This document shows, one piece after another, positions 45,015 to 53,987 of a DNA stretch of 55,201 nt. The DNA lies in NCBI GenBank assembly GCA_036736205.1, contig DAINMX010000011.1:1-55201 (forward strand), given 5' to 3'. The position numbers and the translations under genes were made by a program. The DNA is from XYA12-FULL-58-9 sp001798605 (lineage in GTDB: Bacteria; Myxococcota; XYA12-FULL-58-9). Every line of letters begins with the position of its first letter. Position 1 is the stretch's first letter. The notes beneath the pieces were generated by a model. The model saw only the letters and a list, made by a program, of their open reading frames with translations. It was not told the origin of the DNA and did no database searches.

Positions 45015-45569
45015 TTACTCGCAGAGCTCCTGAAAAACAATTTGATCGTTGGTGTAGATGCACAACTGAGAAGCAATCTTCATTGCCTCTTCGGCTATTT
45101 GTCTGGCGCTCAGTTCTGTGTTGTCAAACAAAGCCCGTGCCGCTGCTGCGGCAAAGTTGCCCCCCGATCCTATGGCCATGACGCCAAAATCAGGTTCGAT
45201 GACATCCCCGCTTCCCGACAGGAGAAATGTCTTGTTTCGATCGGCCACGAGCAGGAGCGCCTCGAGGCGTCGCAACATGCGATCGGTGCGCCAATCCTTG
45301 GTTAACTCAACTGCGGCGCGAGTAACATTTCCCGAGTAATCCTTGAGCTTGCCTTCGAATCGCTCGAACAATGTAAACGCGTCAGCGGTGGACCCTGCGA
45401 AGCCTGCAAGAACCAGGTCGTTATAGAGACGGCGGACCTTGTGCGCACTGTGTTTGACCACCGAATCATTCATGGTCACCTGGCCGTCTGCAGCCATAAC
45501 CACATGATTGTGACGCCGAACCACCAGCACGGTGGTCGAGCGGAATCTTGGTTGTTGCGGGTTGCTCAT
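45015..45569 (-). CDS. hslV: HslV, peptidase subunit of HslUV protease
   Basis: 184 residues. N-terminal-nucleophile hydrolase in which Thr12 in RSTTVLVVRRHNHVV becomes the N-terminal active residue after removal of an 11-residue propeptide, longer than in E. coli where only Met is removed. Lys-Gly landmarks include VLAGFAGSTADA and GSGGNFAAAAARAL. Together with HslU it degrades misfolded and short-lived proteins in the cytoplasm. The gene precedes hslU and follows queC with 27 bases between. Confidence 0.97.
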   Translation of the reverse strand: MSNPQQPRFRSTTVLVVRRHNHVVMAADGQVTMNDSVVKHSAHKVRRLYNDLVLAGFAGSTADAFTLFERFEGKLKDYSGNVTRAAVELTKDWRTDRMLRRLEALLLVADRNKTFLLSGSGDVIEPDFGVMAIGSGGNFAAAAARALFDNTELSARQIAEEAMKIASQLCIYTNDQIVFQELCE

Positions 45570-45596
45570 CTTCTGCCTTGGATTTGGGAAGATCGG

Positions 45597-46325
45597 TCAG
45601 TGAAGGACCTGTTGTTGGGTGAGGGACATGGGCTTTTGCACGTAGGCGATGGGATCTTTGAGGCCGGCGGCGGCGAAGCCTGCGAGTCTGAGTTGGCAGG
45701 CATCGCACCGGCCACAGGCGATTTCATTTTTTGGGTCATAACATGAATGAGTGAGGCTGTAGTCGACGCCAAGCTCGGTGCCCTTTTTGACGATCTCTGC
45801 CTTTGTCATGTGGAGCAATGGAGCGTGAATGCGGAACCTCCCCGCCCGAGTGACGCCAGCGCCCGTTGCCAGGTTGGCAAGTGATTCGAAGGCGGAGATG
45901 AACTCGGGGCGACAATCAGGGTATCCCGAGTAGTCGACCGCATTGGCACCGATGAACAAATCAAAGGCGCCAAGCACCTCCGCCCAGCCGAGGGCGTGCG
46001 CCAAGAATATGGTGTTTCTCGCAGGCACATAGGTGATCGGGATATCCCTGCCCATGACGCCTGTGGAACGGTCCTTTGGGACCTCATGGTTACCGGTTAG
46101 CGCCGAACCGCCATAAGTCCCAAGGTCGAATGAAAGGATCAGGTGCTCGGCGACCCCCAGTGCCTCGGCCACGCGGGTGGCGGCGTCGAGCTCAATTTTG
46201 TGACGTTGTCCATAATTGAAACTGAGGGCATGGCAGGCGAAGCCCTCCGCTTTGGCCATGGCCAATGTGGTTGTTGAGTCGAGCCCTCCGGAGAGGAGAA
46301 CGACTGCAGATGCCGCCGTCAGCAT
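45597..46325 (-). CDS. queC: QueC, 7-cyano-7-deazaguanine synthase
   Basis: 242 residues from ATG 46325; a TTG two codons earlier would be a less likely start. PP-loop ATPase motif LLSGGLDSTTTLAMA near the N-terminus, FNYGQRHKIEL, and the zinc Cys cluster SCYD...CGRCDACQLR near the C-terminus are diagnostic. The enzyme converts 7-carboxy-7-deazaguanine to preQ0 with ATP and ammonia in queuosine synthesis. Other queuosine genes are not in this window. It lies upstream of hslVU on the same strand. Confidence 0.95.
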   Translation of the reverse strand: MLTAASAVVLLSGGLDSTTTLAMAKAEGFACHALSFNYGQRHKIELDAATRVAEALGVAEHLILSFDLGTYGGSALTGNHEVPKDRSTGVMGRDIPITYVPARNTIFLAHALGWAEVLGAFDLFIGANAVDYSGYPDCRPEFISAFESLANLATGAGVTRAGRFRIHAPLLHMTKAEIVKKGTELGVDYSLTHSCYDPKNEIACGRCDACQLRLAGFAAAGLKDPIAYVQKPMSLTQQQVLH

Positions 46326-46485
46326 GGGCAACCTATAGGGGTCGACCTACCACCTGTCAATCCGCCTGTGCACGCGCGGGCGCGAATAAACAGCACCCAC
46401 CGACCCACCGACCGAGGCCGCGCAACCTCTCACTGTGGCAACCGATAACCTGCCCATGGCGGGATGAACATCTTTAGGCGGGTAG

Positions 46486-47283
46486 ATGACTGTTGCAACA
46501 AGAACCTCGAACAAGACCGACCGTTGGGTCGATGTCTTGGCAACGACAGTTCCTCAGGCGAGAAGTAGGAAATGCCCTCGAAACGGAGAGGTTGTTCGTT
46601 GTATCAAAGATTTCTTTGCCAAGGGAACGCGGCCATCGGGAGAGACGGTACTGGAGGGACCAACAGGCGCGACAGCGGCCATCACCCCTGAGCTTCGAAC
46701 GCTGGTGTACAGACGAGCTGCGGAAATGATTCGTACTTGTGTGTGGGGCGTTATCGACAAGTCAAAAGGCTTCGCGAGGTTGCGGGGTTCTCCCAAGGAG
46801 GCGACCCGACCTTTGCTCGAAGCATTCGACGCCAAACTTGCATCCTTGGTCTTCGATCCGGCCACCGGTCACGCCACCAGCAACACGGCTGAGGAGGCAG
46901 CTGTTGGCTTGGTCGGCCGCATGGGTGGTGTGATCGCCGGTCCAATTACTCGAGACGCCACGGGTCTTGCGGAGTTCATCGGAATCGAGGACGTGCATTG
47001 GGATGTCAAAAGTCCTATGTCGCCGCGAACAGACCAACACTGGACGTTTGATGCTGGGCATCAGGTTGAGGTTGTCCGCAAGAACATCGGCGAAGGGGAG
47101 TCGATTCTTCTCAACCTCTCTCGCTGCACCGAAGAAGACGCACGAAACGTCGTCACGTTGATCCGCAGGGCGCTATCGCGGGAAGAACTGCAGTTTCTCT
47201 ACGTGCTTCTGCCCATCGTTGCAGTCGGTGGTGTGCGAGAATCTTCGTCATCCGCAAATAACCATCCATTGCTGAACCACTAG
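46486..47283 (+). CDS. Possible CdiA-toxin-like nuclease, orphan
   Basis: 265 residues with no signal peptide. The C-terminal third has IEDVHWDVKSP at about 167-177 and then ESILLNLSRCTEEDARNVV, close to the catalytic D-V-K and following strand of the restriction-endonuclease-like toxin domain found at the end of CdiA and other polymorphic toxins. The N-terminal two-thirds are unrecognised. No immunity gene is evident next door, and the protein is far from any secretion system. It could be a cytoplasmic nuclease of the same fold. The call is motif-based and not certain. Confidence 0.5.
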   Translation: MTVATRTSNKTDRWVDVLATTVPQARSRKCPRNGEVVRCIKDFFAKGTRPSGETVLEGPTGATAAITPELRTLVYRRAAEMIRTCVWGVIDKSKGFARLRGSPKEATRPLLEAFDAKLASLVFDPATGHATSNTAEEAAVGLVGRMGGVIAGPITRDATGLAEFIGIEDVHWDVKSPMSPRTDQHWTFDAGHQVEVVRKNIGEGESILLNLSRCTEEDARNVVTLIRRALSREELQFLYVLLPIVAVGGVRESSSSANNHPLLNH

Positions 47284-47363
47284 ATCCTTTTCCGGCATGG
47301 CACTCAATCGGATCTGCGCCCTCACGGTCGACCTGGAAGCCTTACGATGCTAAACCCCAGAGC

Positions 47364-48074
47364 ATGGAGAAGCTTACTTTCGCCCTCGATGGACCTGTCG
47401 CGTTGGTTACCATGGACGATGGCAAGGCCAATGTCCTGTCCCATGGAATGATTGATGCGTTGCACCGAGCTCTCGATCGTGCAGAGAACGAGGCACGCGT
47501 TCTGGTTCTGGCTGGTCGAACCGGGTTGTTCTGTGCAGGTTTTGACCTCGGCCCAATGACCAAGGGGCCTGAGTCTGCACGTGACCTGGTCAAGGCTGGT
47601 ACCGAGTTGACGATGCGATTGCTTCTGCAGCCGCAACCGGTGGTGGCCGCCTGCACAGGGCACGCCCTCGCGGCAGGTGCCCTCCTGTTATTGTCCGTGG
47701 ATACACGTATTGGCAGCGAGGGGAAATTCAAGATTGGGCTTAACGAGGTCTCTGTTGGTTTGCGTCTGCCGATTTTTGCAGCAGAGCTTGCACGCAGCAG
47801 GTTGTCCAGCCGTCACCTTGTCGGTGCCACTGTCGAGTCCCGTTTGTACGATCCCAAAACAGCGTGTGACGTGGGCTTTCTGGACAGCACGGTGGTTGTC
47901 GAGGATTGCATTGCCGCCGCCGTTCGGGAAGCACACAAATTGTCAAAGCTCAATCTGCGGGCCTTGGCAGACACGAAGAAGACCTTGCGCGGGGCGATGA
48001 TCGAACATGTGCGCCGAACCCTCGAGGCCGACCTCGCAGACCTCAATATCAGTGAAATGCAAGCGAAGGGTTGA
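47364..48074 (+). CDS. Crotonase-fold enoyl-CoA hydratase/isomerase-like protein
   Basis: 236 residues, slightly short of the usual 255-260. The oxyanion-hole segments of the crotonase fold are present (RTGLFCAGFDLGPM and GHALAAGALLLLSVDTRIGS). The usual pair of Glu residues near the active site is not obvious: the second region reads GLNEVSVGLRLP, which keeps one Glu. It probably acts on an acyl-CoA, perhaps as isomerase or hydrolase rather than hydratase. No neighbouring fatty-acid gene is seen. It follows the nuclease-like gene by 80 bases. Confidence 0.85.
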   Translation: MEKLTFALDGPVALVTMDDGKANVLSHGMIDALHRALDRAENEARVLVLAGRTGLFCAGFDLGPMTKGPESARDLVKAGTELTMRLLLQPQPVVAACTGHALAAGALLLLSVDTRIGSEGKFKIGLNEVSVGLRLPIFAAELARSRLSSRHLVGATVESRLYDPKTACDVGFLDSTVVVEDCIAAAVREAHKLSKLNLRALADTKKTLRGAMIEHVRRTLEADLADLNISEMQAKG

Positions 48075-48188
48075 GCCGCCGCGAGGGAAATCGGGGACCA
48101 CCGCGACCTGTCGCCGACAATCTTTGGGAGCTTGCCATCTGAGAGTTGCCGAGAGTACGACAAAGGCATCTCCGTAGGAGGATTGAGT

Positions 48189-50477
48189 ATGTTGTGGAAT
48201 GCGGCGCGTCGCTTGTGGCTCATCGTTTTGGTCTCGAATGGTGCGGCGTGCCAGTCTGCAGACTTGAGCTCTTCGACTTGGGCGAACCCATTGGTCAGCG
48301 TCGATCCGTTTATTGGCACCGGTGGGATGGGCTTCAACCAAGGCCAGACTTTTGTCGGACCGACCGTACCCTTTGGCATGGTCAAGCCCGGTCCCGACTC
48401 CACCGGTTATCTCCGCCTTGGCCGCGGCATGGTGAGCTGGGCGCATACATCAGGGTATTGGCACGCAGACAACAAGATCGAAGGTTTTTCGCAGTTGCAC
48501 TTCTCTGGCACCGGCATCGAGGACTACGGTAACTTTCTCTTGATGCCCACCGACGGTATGGACGCCGGCAAGACCGAGGAAGAAGGGTATGCGCAGGAAT
48601 TTTCCCATGAACAGGAGAGTGCGAGCCCTGGTCACTATGGTGTAACCCTCCTCGATACGGGGATCCGTGTCGACCTGAGCGCCTCTGCCCATGCTTCACA
48701 TCATCGCTACATTTTTCCGAGCACTGTCGCGCGGCCAACGGTCCTCATCGACGTGAGTCACGGTATTGGTGACTACCCAGCCCTCGATGGTGGGGTGACC
48801 GTCGATCGAGCTGCCGGCACAGTTGAGGGGTGGATGCAGAGCGGCGGGCGCTTTACCCGTCGGGAGTGCGCCTTTCCCGTCTATTTCTCGGCGAAGTTCT
48901 CTGCGAATGTTTCGGGCCATGGTGTTTGGCAGCACAGCGGTTTGCATGAGGGGGAAGCGGCGATTGACGGGCCAGGCATTGGTGCCTGGGTAGAGTTTTT
49001 GCAACCCGGTGAAGTGCAGGTGCGCATCGGCGTTTCTTACGTCGACATCGAGCAAGCGCGCCTTAACCGTCAAGAAATCGACGATAAGCCACTGGCGGCG
49101 ACGATTCTCGATGCAGAACAGGCGTGGATGGAGTACCTCGGTGCCATCGAGGTACGCGGCGGCAGCGGTCGTCAGCAGCGGATTTTCTACACCGCCCTGT
49201 ACCATTCTCTGCTCATGCCAACCCTCATGACCGAGGGGGGCCGGTATGTGGGCCTCGACCGCAATGTCCACGCTGCCGACTTCAGCTATTACTCCGACAT
49301 GTCGATGTGGGACACCTATCGGACCGTGCATCCGTTGATTTCCCTCCTGTATCCAGACCGCGCCACAGAATTCGCAAAGACTCTTCTGGCCATGCGCGCG
49401 CAGCATGGAAAGATGGTCCGTTGGCCTTTGGCGGTGAACGAGACCGGGACCATGCTTGGAACACCAGCGGCGATCATACTTGCAGACACGGCCCTGCGTG
49501 ATGTGGATGACTTCGATGTCGACGGGGCACTGGCTGCTGCTCTCGAAGATGCAAACAGTCTCACGGACGTCAGCAGTCGACCGCCGGGTTGTGTCGAGCA
49601 CGGCTATTGTCCAGAGGATGAGGTGAGTCGTGGCACCTCGTGGACCCTCGAACTCGGTTGGGCGGATTTCGCCATCGCCAATCTTGCCGATCGTCTTGGC
49701 GATATGGCGATCGCCGATGACTTCAGGCAGCGGGCCCGCGCCTATGAGAATCATTGGGACGCTGAGACCGGTTTTTTGCGCGGTGTCAACACCGACGGCA
49801 CCTGGTCCCAAAGCGCGTTCTCCCCCGAGAATCAAAGCGACGATTATGCTGAGGGGAATGCGTGGCAATACCTGTGGGCGGTGCCATTCGATGTGACGGG
49901 CCTTGCCGCGCTTTTCGGTGGGCGGGAGGTGCTTCTCGACCGGCTCACCGGTTTCTTCGAGATCTCCCGTGCTACGCCTACGCCCATGGTCGACGTTGTG
50001 ACTTTGCCTGACACCTACTACTGGCATGGCAACGAGCCCGACATTCACGCGCCGTTCCTCTTTGCCCTGGCAGGTGAGCCTGGCCTTGGTGGCGAGTGGG
50101 TCGACTGGGTGCGGGAGACGCGTTACGACGATGCCCCCATCGGTCTTGCCGGCAATGATGACGCCGGGACTCTGTCTGCCTGGTATGTTTTTGCCTCTCT
50201 GGGTTTCTACCCTCTGGCAGGCAGTGAGCTTTTCTTATTGTGCCCACCCATTTGGGACGAGGCGATCGTACATCTACCGGCAAGCGATTTGCGGGTTGTG
50301 GCGCAGCGAGAAAAGGCCAGTGACCGTGCCCTGCACCGGGCGAGTTTCAATGGCCGGGAGCTCGACAACCCGTGGATCAGCCATGCAGAGCTTGCCGCCG
50401 GGGGTGAGTTGGTATTGGAGATGCGTGCAAAGTCTCGCGGGTGGTCAGTGGATCCCTATCCGGCGTTGTCTCCATAG
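48189..50477 (+). CDS. GH92-family alpha-mannosidase, exported
   Basis: 762 residues from ATG 48189 with GGAGG upstream. Signal peptide with a possible lipid-anchor Cys21 (SNGAAC). GH92 blocks are visible: VDPFIGTGGMGF and PGPDSTGY at the start, GFSQLHFSGTG, DMSMWDTYRTVHPL in the middle, NEPDIHAPFLF, and near the C-terminus GNDDAGTLSAWYVFASLGFY, with the catalytic acid region. The enzymes remove alpha-mannose, usually calcium-dependent and exo-acting. It acts at the cell surface or periplasm. It converges with the PIG-L gene, which together with the sugar transporter suggests glycan use. Confidence 0.93.
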   Translation: MLWNAARRLWLIVLVSNGAACQSADLSSSTWANPLVSVDPFIGTGGMGFNQGQTFVGPTVPFGMVKPGPDSTGYLRLGRGMVSWAHTSGYWHADNKIEGFSQLHFSGTGIEDYGNFLLMPTDGMDAGKTEEEGYAQEFSHEQESASPGHYGVTLLDTGIRVDLSASAHASHHRYIFPSTVARPTVLIDVSHGIGDYPALDGGVTVDRAAGTVEGWMQSGGRFTRRECAFPVYFSAKFSANVSGHGVWQHSGLHEGEAAIDGPGIGAWVEFLQPGEVQVRIGVSYVDIEQARLNRQEIDDKPLAATILDAEQAWMEYLGAIEVRGGSGRQQRIFYTALYHSLLMPTLMTEGGRYVGLDRNVHAADFSYYSDMSMWDTYRTVHPLISLLYPDRATEFAKTLLAMRAQHGKMVRWPLAVNETGTMLGTPAAIILADTALRDVDDFDVDGALAAALEDANSLTDVSSRPPGCVEHGYCPEDEVSRGTSWTLELGWADFAIANLADRLGDMAIADDFRQRARAYENHWDAETGFLRGVNTDGTWSQSAFSPENQSDDYAEGNAWQYLWAVPFDVTGLAALFGGREVLLDRLTGFFEISRATPTPMVDVVTLPDTYYWHGNEPDIHAPFLFALAGEPGLGGEWVDWVRETRYDDAPIGLAGNDDAGTLSAWYVFASLGFYPLAGSELFLLCPPIWDEAIVHLPASDLRVVAQREKASDRALHRASFNGRELDNPWISHAELAAGGELVLEMRAKSRGWSVDPYPALSP

Positions 50478-50525
50478 CGGGGTGTCGCCAAAATCTGGCG
50501 TTGTTTCCAGAGGCCAGATCTCGGC

Positions 50526-51473
50526 TCAAGAGTCCCGGAGCAAGTGCGCTGCAATCGGAGCGACCATGGTGGAAAAGCGGATCGGCGTTTTCTCGAAATC
50601 ATCGAAGGGGTAATCAAGACGCTCGAAACGATGGGTGGATCGGGTGTAATCGGTGTTTGGGTCGACGACGCCGTAGTCCTCGCGCCCGAGGTACGACTCC
50701 AGGGTCGCGCCGTGTCCGAGGAGACGGCCGACGAAAGAGGTCACCGAGATGATGCGGCGGAACCTCTCCAACAGTTCCATCTGCGAGGGGTAGGCCTCGA
50801 ACGCCGCCATCTTTGCTTCTAGCTCGTTCTTCCCGAGCAATAGCACGCGGCGGTCACCGTGAAACTCCGGGCCGAAGCGCAACGCCCAAAGGTTGCCGTA
50901 CTCGTAGGCTGGTACCTGAATGATGGGGAGGGGTCGGCCCGTCTGCTTGCGCAATTGCCGCACGGCCCGGACTGCCATGACATGGACGAGGTCGTGCTCC
51001 GGTTGACCACCTTGCCACGCAAGCACGAAGACGCGGTCGGGCTGTTCTTCCTCAAAAACCGTGCGAATGCGTTCGGCCTCGCGGGTGAAGAAGAGGAGCG
51101 CCCGGTCGGCTGCTTGCTTGCCCGCATTCATGTCAATCATGTATTTGTAAATACTGACCTCGGATGTGCAAAGCTCCGTCTTTCGCTCTTGTGACAACCC
51201 GAGCCGACTCAAGGCCCGGGCGGTCTCGGCCATGCGCGTTTTGGCATACTCGTCGAGGTCGGCGCCAAGGGCGGAGGCCGGCCCATCGCCGTTGGTCCAC
51301 CACACGAACCTACCACGCTGATCATCCCCGGCAACCCTTTGGATGACACCGGCCATGGCGGTTTCGTCATCTTGATGTGCGAAGACGAACATGGGTTTGC
51401 CGCTGCGTTGGAGAATCCATTGGCTGCTGACGTCCTCGGGGTACGGTGAGCGGGGGTCGGCGTGGAGGTTCAT
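50526..51473 (-). CDS. PIG-L/LmbE-family deacetylase
   Basis: 315 residues from ATG 51473, in front of which lies GAGGG. The zinc motif is AHQDDE near residue 32, where most members have AHPDDE, and a second zinc His in EHDLVH near 165. The family removes acetyl groups from GlcNAc-containing molecules such as GlcNAc-PI, mycothiol precursors or chitooligosaccharides. No signal peptide. It follows the GPH-type transporter after 10 bases in an operon read leftwards. The Pro-to-Gln change in the motif is worth noting. Substrate unknown. Confidence 0.8.
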   Translation of the reverse strand: MNLHADPRSPYPEDVSSQWILQRSGKPMFVFAHQDDETAMAGVIQRVAGDDQRGRFVWWTNGDGPASALGADLDEYAKTRMAETARALSRLGLSQERKTELCTSEVSIYKYMIDMNAGKQAADRALLFFTREAERIRTVFEEEQPDRVFVLAWQGGQPEHDLVHVMAVRAVRQLRKQTGRPLPIIQVPAYEYGNLWALRFGPEFHGDRRVLLLGKNELEAKMAAFEAYPSQMELLERFRRIISVTSFVGRLLGHGATLESYLGREDYGVVDPNTDYTRSTHRFERLDYPFDDFEKTPIRFSTMVAPIAAHLLRDS

Positions 51474-51483
51474 CCCAGAGCCC

Positions 51484-52929
51484 TCATTTCTTGATTGGAT
51501 ACTTGGTGAAAGCAATGGCAGCCACCAACAATCCGGTGCCCGCGAAGGCACCGCATAGACGAACGCCCAAATCGTTGTCGAAGGCTGTGAAGATGAGTCC
51601 GGCGATCAAGGGACCGAGTCCGGCGGCGATCTTCAACAAAAAACCCTCGACGCCGTTGTATAGGCCCTCTCGGTGTTCCCCCGTTCGCTCGGTGTCGACG
51701 TCAATGATGTCCGCGAGCAGAGGGCGGATGATGACCATGGCGATGGCGACAGGAAAGGCGGCGAGCACGTACAGACAGACCGTGTGTAATACAGGGGAGA
51801 TAAACGGCAGGGTGCCTATGGAAGCCATCAGGCCAAGGACGATCCCCAGCCACGTGAGGGCGAGAATGAAGAGCGCGCGTTTGCCATATTGGGTGACGAG
51901 CTTGCCGACCAGCGGAAAGAGCAAGAGAGCCCCAAAGAGCACCAGCATCATCAAGTAACCCGCGACCTGCGGCCACTGGGGGACGCCGTTGTCGCCCACG
52001 ACTCCAGGCATGATATTCAGTATCGCCAGGTCGACGGGATTGAGGGAGTAGGCGGCGAGGATCTGAGTCGCGACGAACGGAGAGATGAACACGGTGATGA
52101 CGAGGGAGAGGCGATAGAAGAAGACGCCGACGATGTATCTCTGAAAGACGTCGCTCCTGAAAACCGACCAAAATTCTCTGATAGCGATGGCGATGCCAAT
52201 TTCTGGTTTGCTCGCGACGCCAGATTCGGATTCCAAAGGTGGCGTGTGGACTTCCTTGGTGAACACGGCCGCGACAAAGGCGAATGCGACCGTCGCGACG
52301 GCAAACAACAGCGCCGTTGTTTGCCAACCGTCTTTGCAGAAGAGAAAACCTGCGGCGGTGAGTCCTGCGAATACGGGAAACAGGTTGCCGAGGGTGGGAC
52401 CGATGACTTCGCCAAAAATGCTCATGAATACGGAGATGCGAACCCGCTCGTTGTCGTAGGGGGTGATCTCGGGGAGCATCGACAAATATGGCGCTACCAC
52501 GACAGTGAAGAACAGCCAGAACCCGGTGAGGGCAACAAAGAGCAACACGTTGTTGGCGACGGAGGGGGTGTCGGTGATGGGCATCCAGGTGAGATAGAAA
52601 CACAGGGCGAGAAATGGCGCCCCGATCAGAACCCAGGGGCGTCGTCGTCCCCAGCGCGACCGGGTTCTGTCACTCAACAGCCCCACCACGGGGTCGGTGA
52701 TGGCATTGATGGCATTGGCCAAAAACCAGATAAATCCGAAGGTCGCGGCACCCATGAGAACAATCTTGTCGCCGCCCGCGCCCTCGCGGCCAAAATAGTA
52801 ATGACCCAAATAGGCACTTGCCGCCGTAGGTACGAGGCCAACGGTGAGATTGCCACTTGCGTAGATGAGCTGACGCAGCAGGGAGAGACGTTGACCGATG
52901 CGGTTCGGGATGGCCTGGCTGGAAGTCAT
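51484..52929 (-). CDS. GPH/MFS-family sugar transporter
   Basis: 481 residues from ATG 52929, overlapping the upstream gene's stop by 4 bases. About 12 membrane segments. The landmark of the glycoside-pentoside-hexuronide family is present after helix 2: DPVVGLLSDRTRSRWGRRRP. Members import di- and oligosaccharides, usually with Na+ or H+. It sits in an inner membrane. In the same operon are an outer-membrane protein with calcium-type repeats before it and a PIG-L deacetylase after it, so an acetylated glycan fragment is a reasonable cargo guess. Confidence 0.9.
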   Translation of the reverse strand: MTSSQAIPNRIGQRLSLLRQLIYASGNLTVGLVPTAASAYLGHYYFGREGAGGDKIVLMGAATFGFIWFLANAINAITDPVVGLLSDRTRSRWGRRRPWVLIGAPFLALCFYLTWMPITDTPSVANNVLLFVALTGFWLFFTVVVAPYLSMLPEITPYDNERVRISVFMSIFGEVIGPTLGNLFPVFAGLTAAGFLFCKDGWQTTALLFAVATVAFAFVAAVFTKEVHTPPLESESGVASKPEIGIAIAIREFWSVFRSDVFQRYIVGVFFYRLSLVITVFISPFVATQILAAYSLNPVDLAILNIMPGVVGDNGVPQWPQVAGYLMMLVLFGALLLFPLVGKLVTQYGKRALFILALTWLGIVLGLMASIGTLPFISPVLHTVCLYVLAAFPVAIAMVIIRPLLADIIDVDTERTGEHREGLYNGVEGFLLKIAAGLGPLIAGLIFTAFDNDLGVRLCGAFAGTGLLVAAIAFTKYPIKK

Positions 52930-53945
52930 GGCTCTGCCTTGCCGGGTGGGCAACCTGTCTTCGTCGCATCTCGGTGAACCAGGCCAGGGGCGTTGGGACA
53001 TGCATCGACCGCGTCGACGATTGTGTCGGCGTCGGCATCGGCACGCGGGCAGCCAGAGCCATCGCCACTTGGCTGCTGCGGGCACGGGTCGGCGTAATCG
53101 GGGACAAAGTCGCCGTCGCCGTCAAACAATCTCAGGGGTTCTTCCCAACCCAAATTGAAGCTGAAGCGCCAGGTGCCAGAGCCGAGGGCGTCGGTGAGTC
53201 CGTGCCCAATGCCAAGGCCGATGGCCAAGGGGCCTACATACCATCGGGTGCCAACCATTGCTGTGGCCGCCACACGGTCACCGATGATGCCGTTGCCATC
53301 GGGCAACGAGAACCGAGCATTGATCTCGGCAGTCACCAGACCCCGCTCGTCGATCACGTGCCAACCAATTCCCAAAGGCAAGTCGACTTGGTCTGCGACC
53401 ATGGGGGCGGAGTCGAAGCCGCGAGCGACGAAGGCAGGGGCGAAGGTGGCAAAGAGGCGACCGGACCGCAGTCCGACGAGGGCTCGGGCGGTTAAACCCC
53501 AGCCACCGTCACCGAGCCATGCGTCGCGATTGCCGAACGGGATGCTGAGGTCGAGCTGTGCCGCGAGCACCCAGGCTCGGTTGTCGAGGCTCGCGAGGTT
53601 GCCGCGAATGGCAACGGTCCCGTCGGATGCTACGAAGTCGTCGTCATGCCAACCGACCGGCATGCTGGCGGCAATGAGGAGCTGCTCGAGGATCATGGCC
53701 GAAGCTGCGGCGTTGAGTACTGTGTGCCCCGCGGGTATGGCACGGTTTGACTGGACGAGGTGGTGCAGATCGAGACGTGCGTCAGCGGCTAGCAGACTGG
53801 GTATCCACGCAGCAGGCATGGAAACGAACGCGTCGCCGGGAAGCGCCGAGCCCACAGGTTCCATGCGACTTTGTCCTGCGACGTTGTTGGGAAACGCGAC
53901 CGCCATTGTGATGGCTATGCTTGCAAGGTCGGTGCGAAGCGTCAC
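52926..53945 (-). CDS. Exported barrel protein with thrombospondin type 3 repeats
   Basis: 339 residues from GTG 53945. Signal peptide (TDLASIAITMAVAFPNNVAG). Residues about 30-270 are beta-strand-rich, with alternating patterns (GLTARALVGLRSG, WYVGPLAIGLGIGHG). The last 65 carry Asp-rich calcium repeats (DGDGDFVPDYADPCPQQP and DADADTIVDAVDACPNAPG), as in OmpA-like myxobacterial proteins, but no OmpA peptidoglycan-binding domain follows. Its last codons overlap the transporter start (ATGA), so they are co-translated. Likely an outer-membrane partner of the uptake system. Confidence 0.75.
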   Translation of the reverse strand: MTLRTDLASIAITMAVAFPNNVAGQSRMEPVGSALPGDAFVSMPAAWIPSLLAADARLDLHHLVQSNRAIPAGHTVLNAAASAMILEQLLIAASMPVGWHDDDFVASDGTVAIRGNLASLDNRAWVLAAQLDLSIPFGNRDAWLGDGGWGLTARALVGLRSGRLFATFAPAFVARGFDSAPMVADQVDLPLGIGWHVIDERGLVTAEINARFSLPDGNGIIGDRVAATAMVGTRWYVGPLAIGLGIGHGLTDALGSGTWRFSFNLGWEEPLRLFDGDGDFVPDYADPCPQQPSGDGSGCPRADADADTIVDAVDACPNAPGLVHRDATKTGCPPGKAEP

Positions 53946-53987
53946 GTATCGTATCTCACTGGGAGCGTGCTGCGTCCCGTTGGAGTG

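Noticed and set aside
48696..50048. 450-codon minus-strand open frame
   Set aside because: Antisense to the GH92 gene, which matches its family throughout.
51889..52977. 362-codon plus-strand open frame rich in charged residues
   Set aside because: Antisense to the transporter; pattern of charged residues is the complement of hydrophobic helices.
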